Assembly (NCBI RefSeq): GCF_901709675.1
Contig: NC_051092.1
Span: 9,814,491-9,878,490, forward strand
Reading direction: 5' to 3'
Source: Syngnathus acus
Taxonomy: Eukaryota; Chordata; Actinopteri; Syngnathiformes; Syngnathidae
Length of the DNA: 64,000 bases
The first letter of the stretch is position 1. Each line of letters starts with the position of its first letter. The notes under the pieces were generated by a model that was given only the letters and a program-made list of their open reading frames with translations, searched no databases and was not told the origin of the DNA. Shown here in pieces: positions 63,406 to 64,000 of this stretch. The position numbers and the translations under genes were made by a program.

Positions 63406-64000
63406 TACTTGCAGCGCCCTTATCTTGCCTCATTTGTTAGGTTGGGTGGAGGTAGCATGGCTCAGGAACATCCTAAAAATGTAATGTTTGCACTTCTACC
63501 CAAGTGAGAGTCTGCTGTCCAACTGTAGCTGTTGACTGTTGTAAAAGGTTTCACACGTGGCATATTTTTTGCTTTGGATTGACCAAGTGTCGCATTTATT
63601 GCGAGCGGGCAGCTGATTTACGAGCCATGTACATTTGCACAACAACACTGATAATTGCTTTGCCGGATGTCCTTTTGCAGAATGGATCTGATTGCCCTTA
63701 CGTATGTGGATTTTAAGAGAGATGAGGGAACTTGCTAGGCCTGATGGAGCAGCAGCCAACATGTCAGAATTTTCCTGCAAGCTCGTGTGATGCATTGCTC
63801 TATAAATAAGCAAGAGATGAGAGGGCTAAAAAAGCAAACAGGATGGTCAATAGTATCCACGGGCGAGGGTGAGAGCCTGTGCAGTGTCAGGCTTCAGCAC
63901 CTCATCATAAAACTGCACTGCTCTATATGGACGATATGACCCTCCCTTATAGAGTTCAGTTTATTTCAGGGTAGCTTTTTGAACCCCCAACATTGCTATT

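Larger units (their letters stand above)
52787..64000 (+). other. hipk2: hipk2 intron 1 (partial), no coding exon seen
   Basis: At least 11.2 kb of intron. No frame resembles the HIPK2 kinase-bearing exon 2. Contents are a MITE, a hAT-like fragment, an (ATCC)n array, a (CTGT)n tract at about 52843-52864 and a CA-rich tract near 63340-63405. Other stretches are AT-rich unique sequence. Confidence 0.7.

Noticed and set aside
1-64000. A novel multi-gene defence or metabolic system
   Set aside because: Every multi-exon gene found belongs to a known vertebrate family, and the remaining sequence shows only repeats and non-coding DNA.

Overview
The window is vertebrate nuclear DNA, almost certainly from a ray-finned (teleost) fish. 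The genes are split into many short exons with GT-AG introns and encode clear vertebrate orthologues. The repeats include interspersed families of the kind found in fish genomes, such as long (CT)n and (ATCC)n tracts and LINE-tail and DNA-transposon remnants. There are no operons, phage, CRISPR arrays or other prokaryotic features. The species cannot be named from this alone. Family assignments were made from remembered vertebrate homologues, not from a search.

The first 24 kb is gene-dense. In order it holds the last four coding exons of an srGAP gene, best match srgap3 (+, 3539-7272); a complete nine-exon ccdc113/cfap263-like coiled-coil gene (-, 11310-8937); a complete eleven-exon parp12 (+, 11799-19007); a prr13-like proline-rich gene lying antisense inside parp12 intron 1 (-, 14052-13170); and a complete thirteen-exon tbxas1 (thromboxane A synthase, CYP5A; -, 23892-19922). 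The exon chains for the complete genes were built by hand and close in frame: 363, 673, 179 and 548 residues respectively. ccdc113 and parp12 are head to head across 488 bp, with an interferon-type ISRE just upstream of parp12. srgap3/ccdc113 and parp12/tbxas1 are tail to tail.

From about 25 kb to 52.5 kb I see no protein-coding exon. This is a large intergenic interval with scattered transposon remnants, including a hAT-like element with a target-site duplication, simple repeats and a few perfect hairpins. At 52768-52786 a tiny first coding exon (MAPVYE then G, followed by a perfect GTAAGT donor) marks the start of hipk2 (+), with several upstream ORFs in its leader. The rest of the window is hipk2 intron 1, with a sharply defined MITE at 55571-55742 and an (ATCC)n array at 57236-57390.

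The order and orientation parp12(+) - tbxas1(-) - hipk2(+) matches, as a flipped block, the human 7q34 arrangement. The human homologues of srgap3, ccdc113 and prr13 lie on other chromosomes, so the left part of the window is a lineage-specific junction. The genes do not form one pathway. They cover cytoskeletal signalling (srgap3), cilia (ccdc113), interferon-induced ADP-ribosylation (parp12), eicosanoid synthesis (tbxas1) and a nuclear kinase (hipk2). I found no credible undescribed multi-gene system. The most useful leads are the ISRE bidirectional promoter, the nested gene, the GC-AG intron and fish-type I-helix of tbxas1, the hipk2 leader uORFs, and the two intact-looking non-autonomous transposons.
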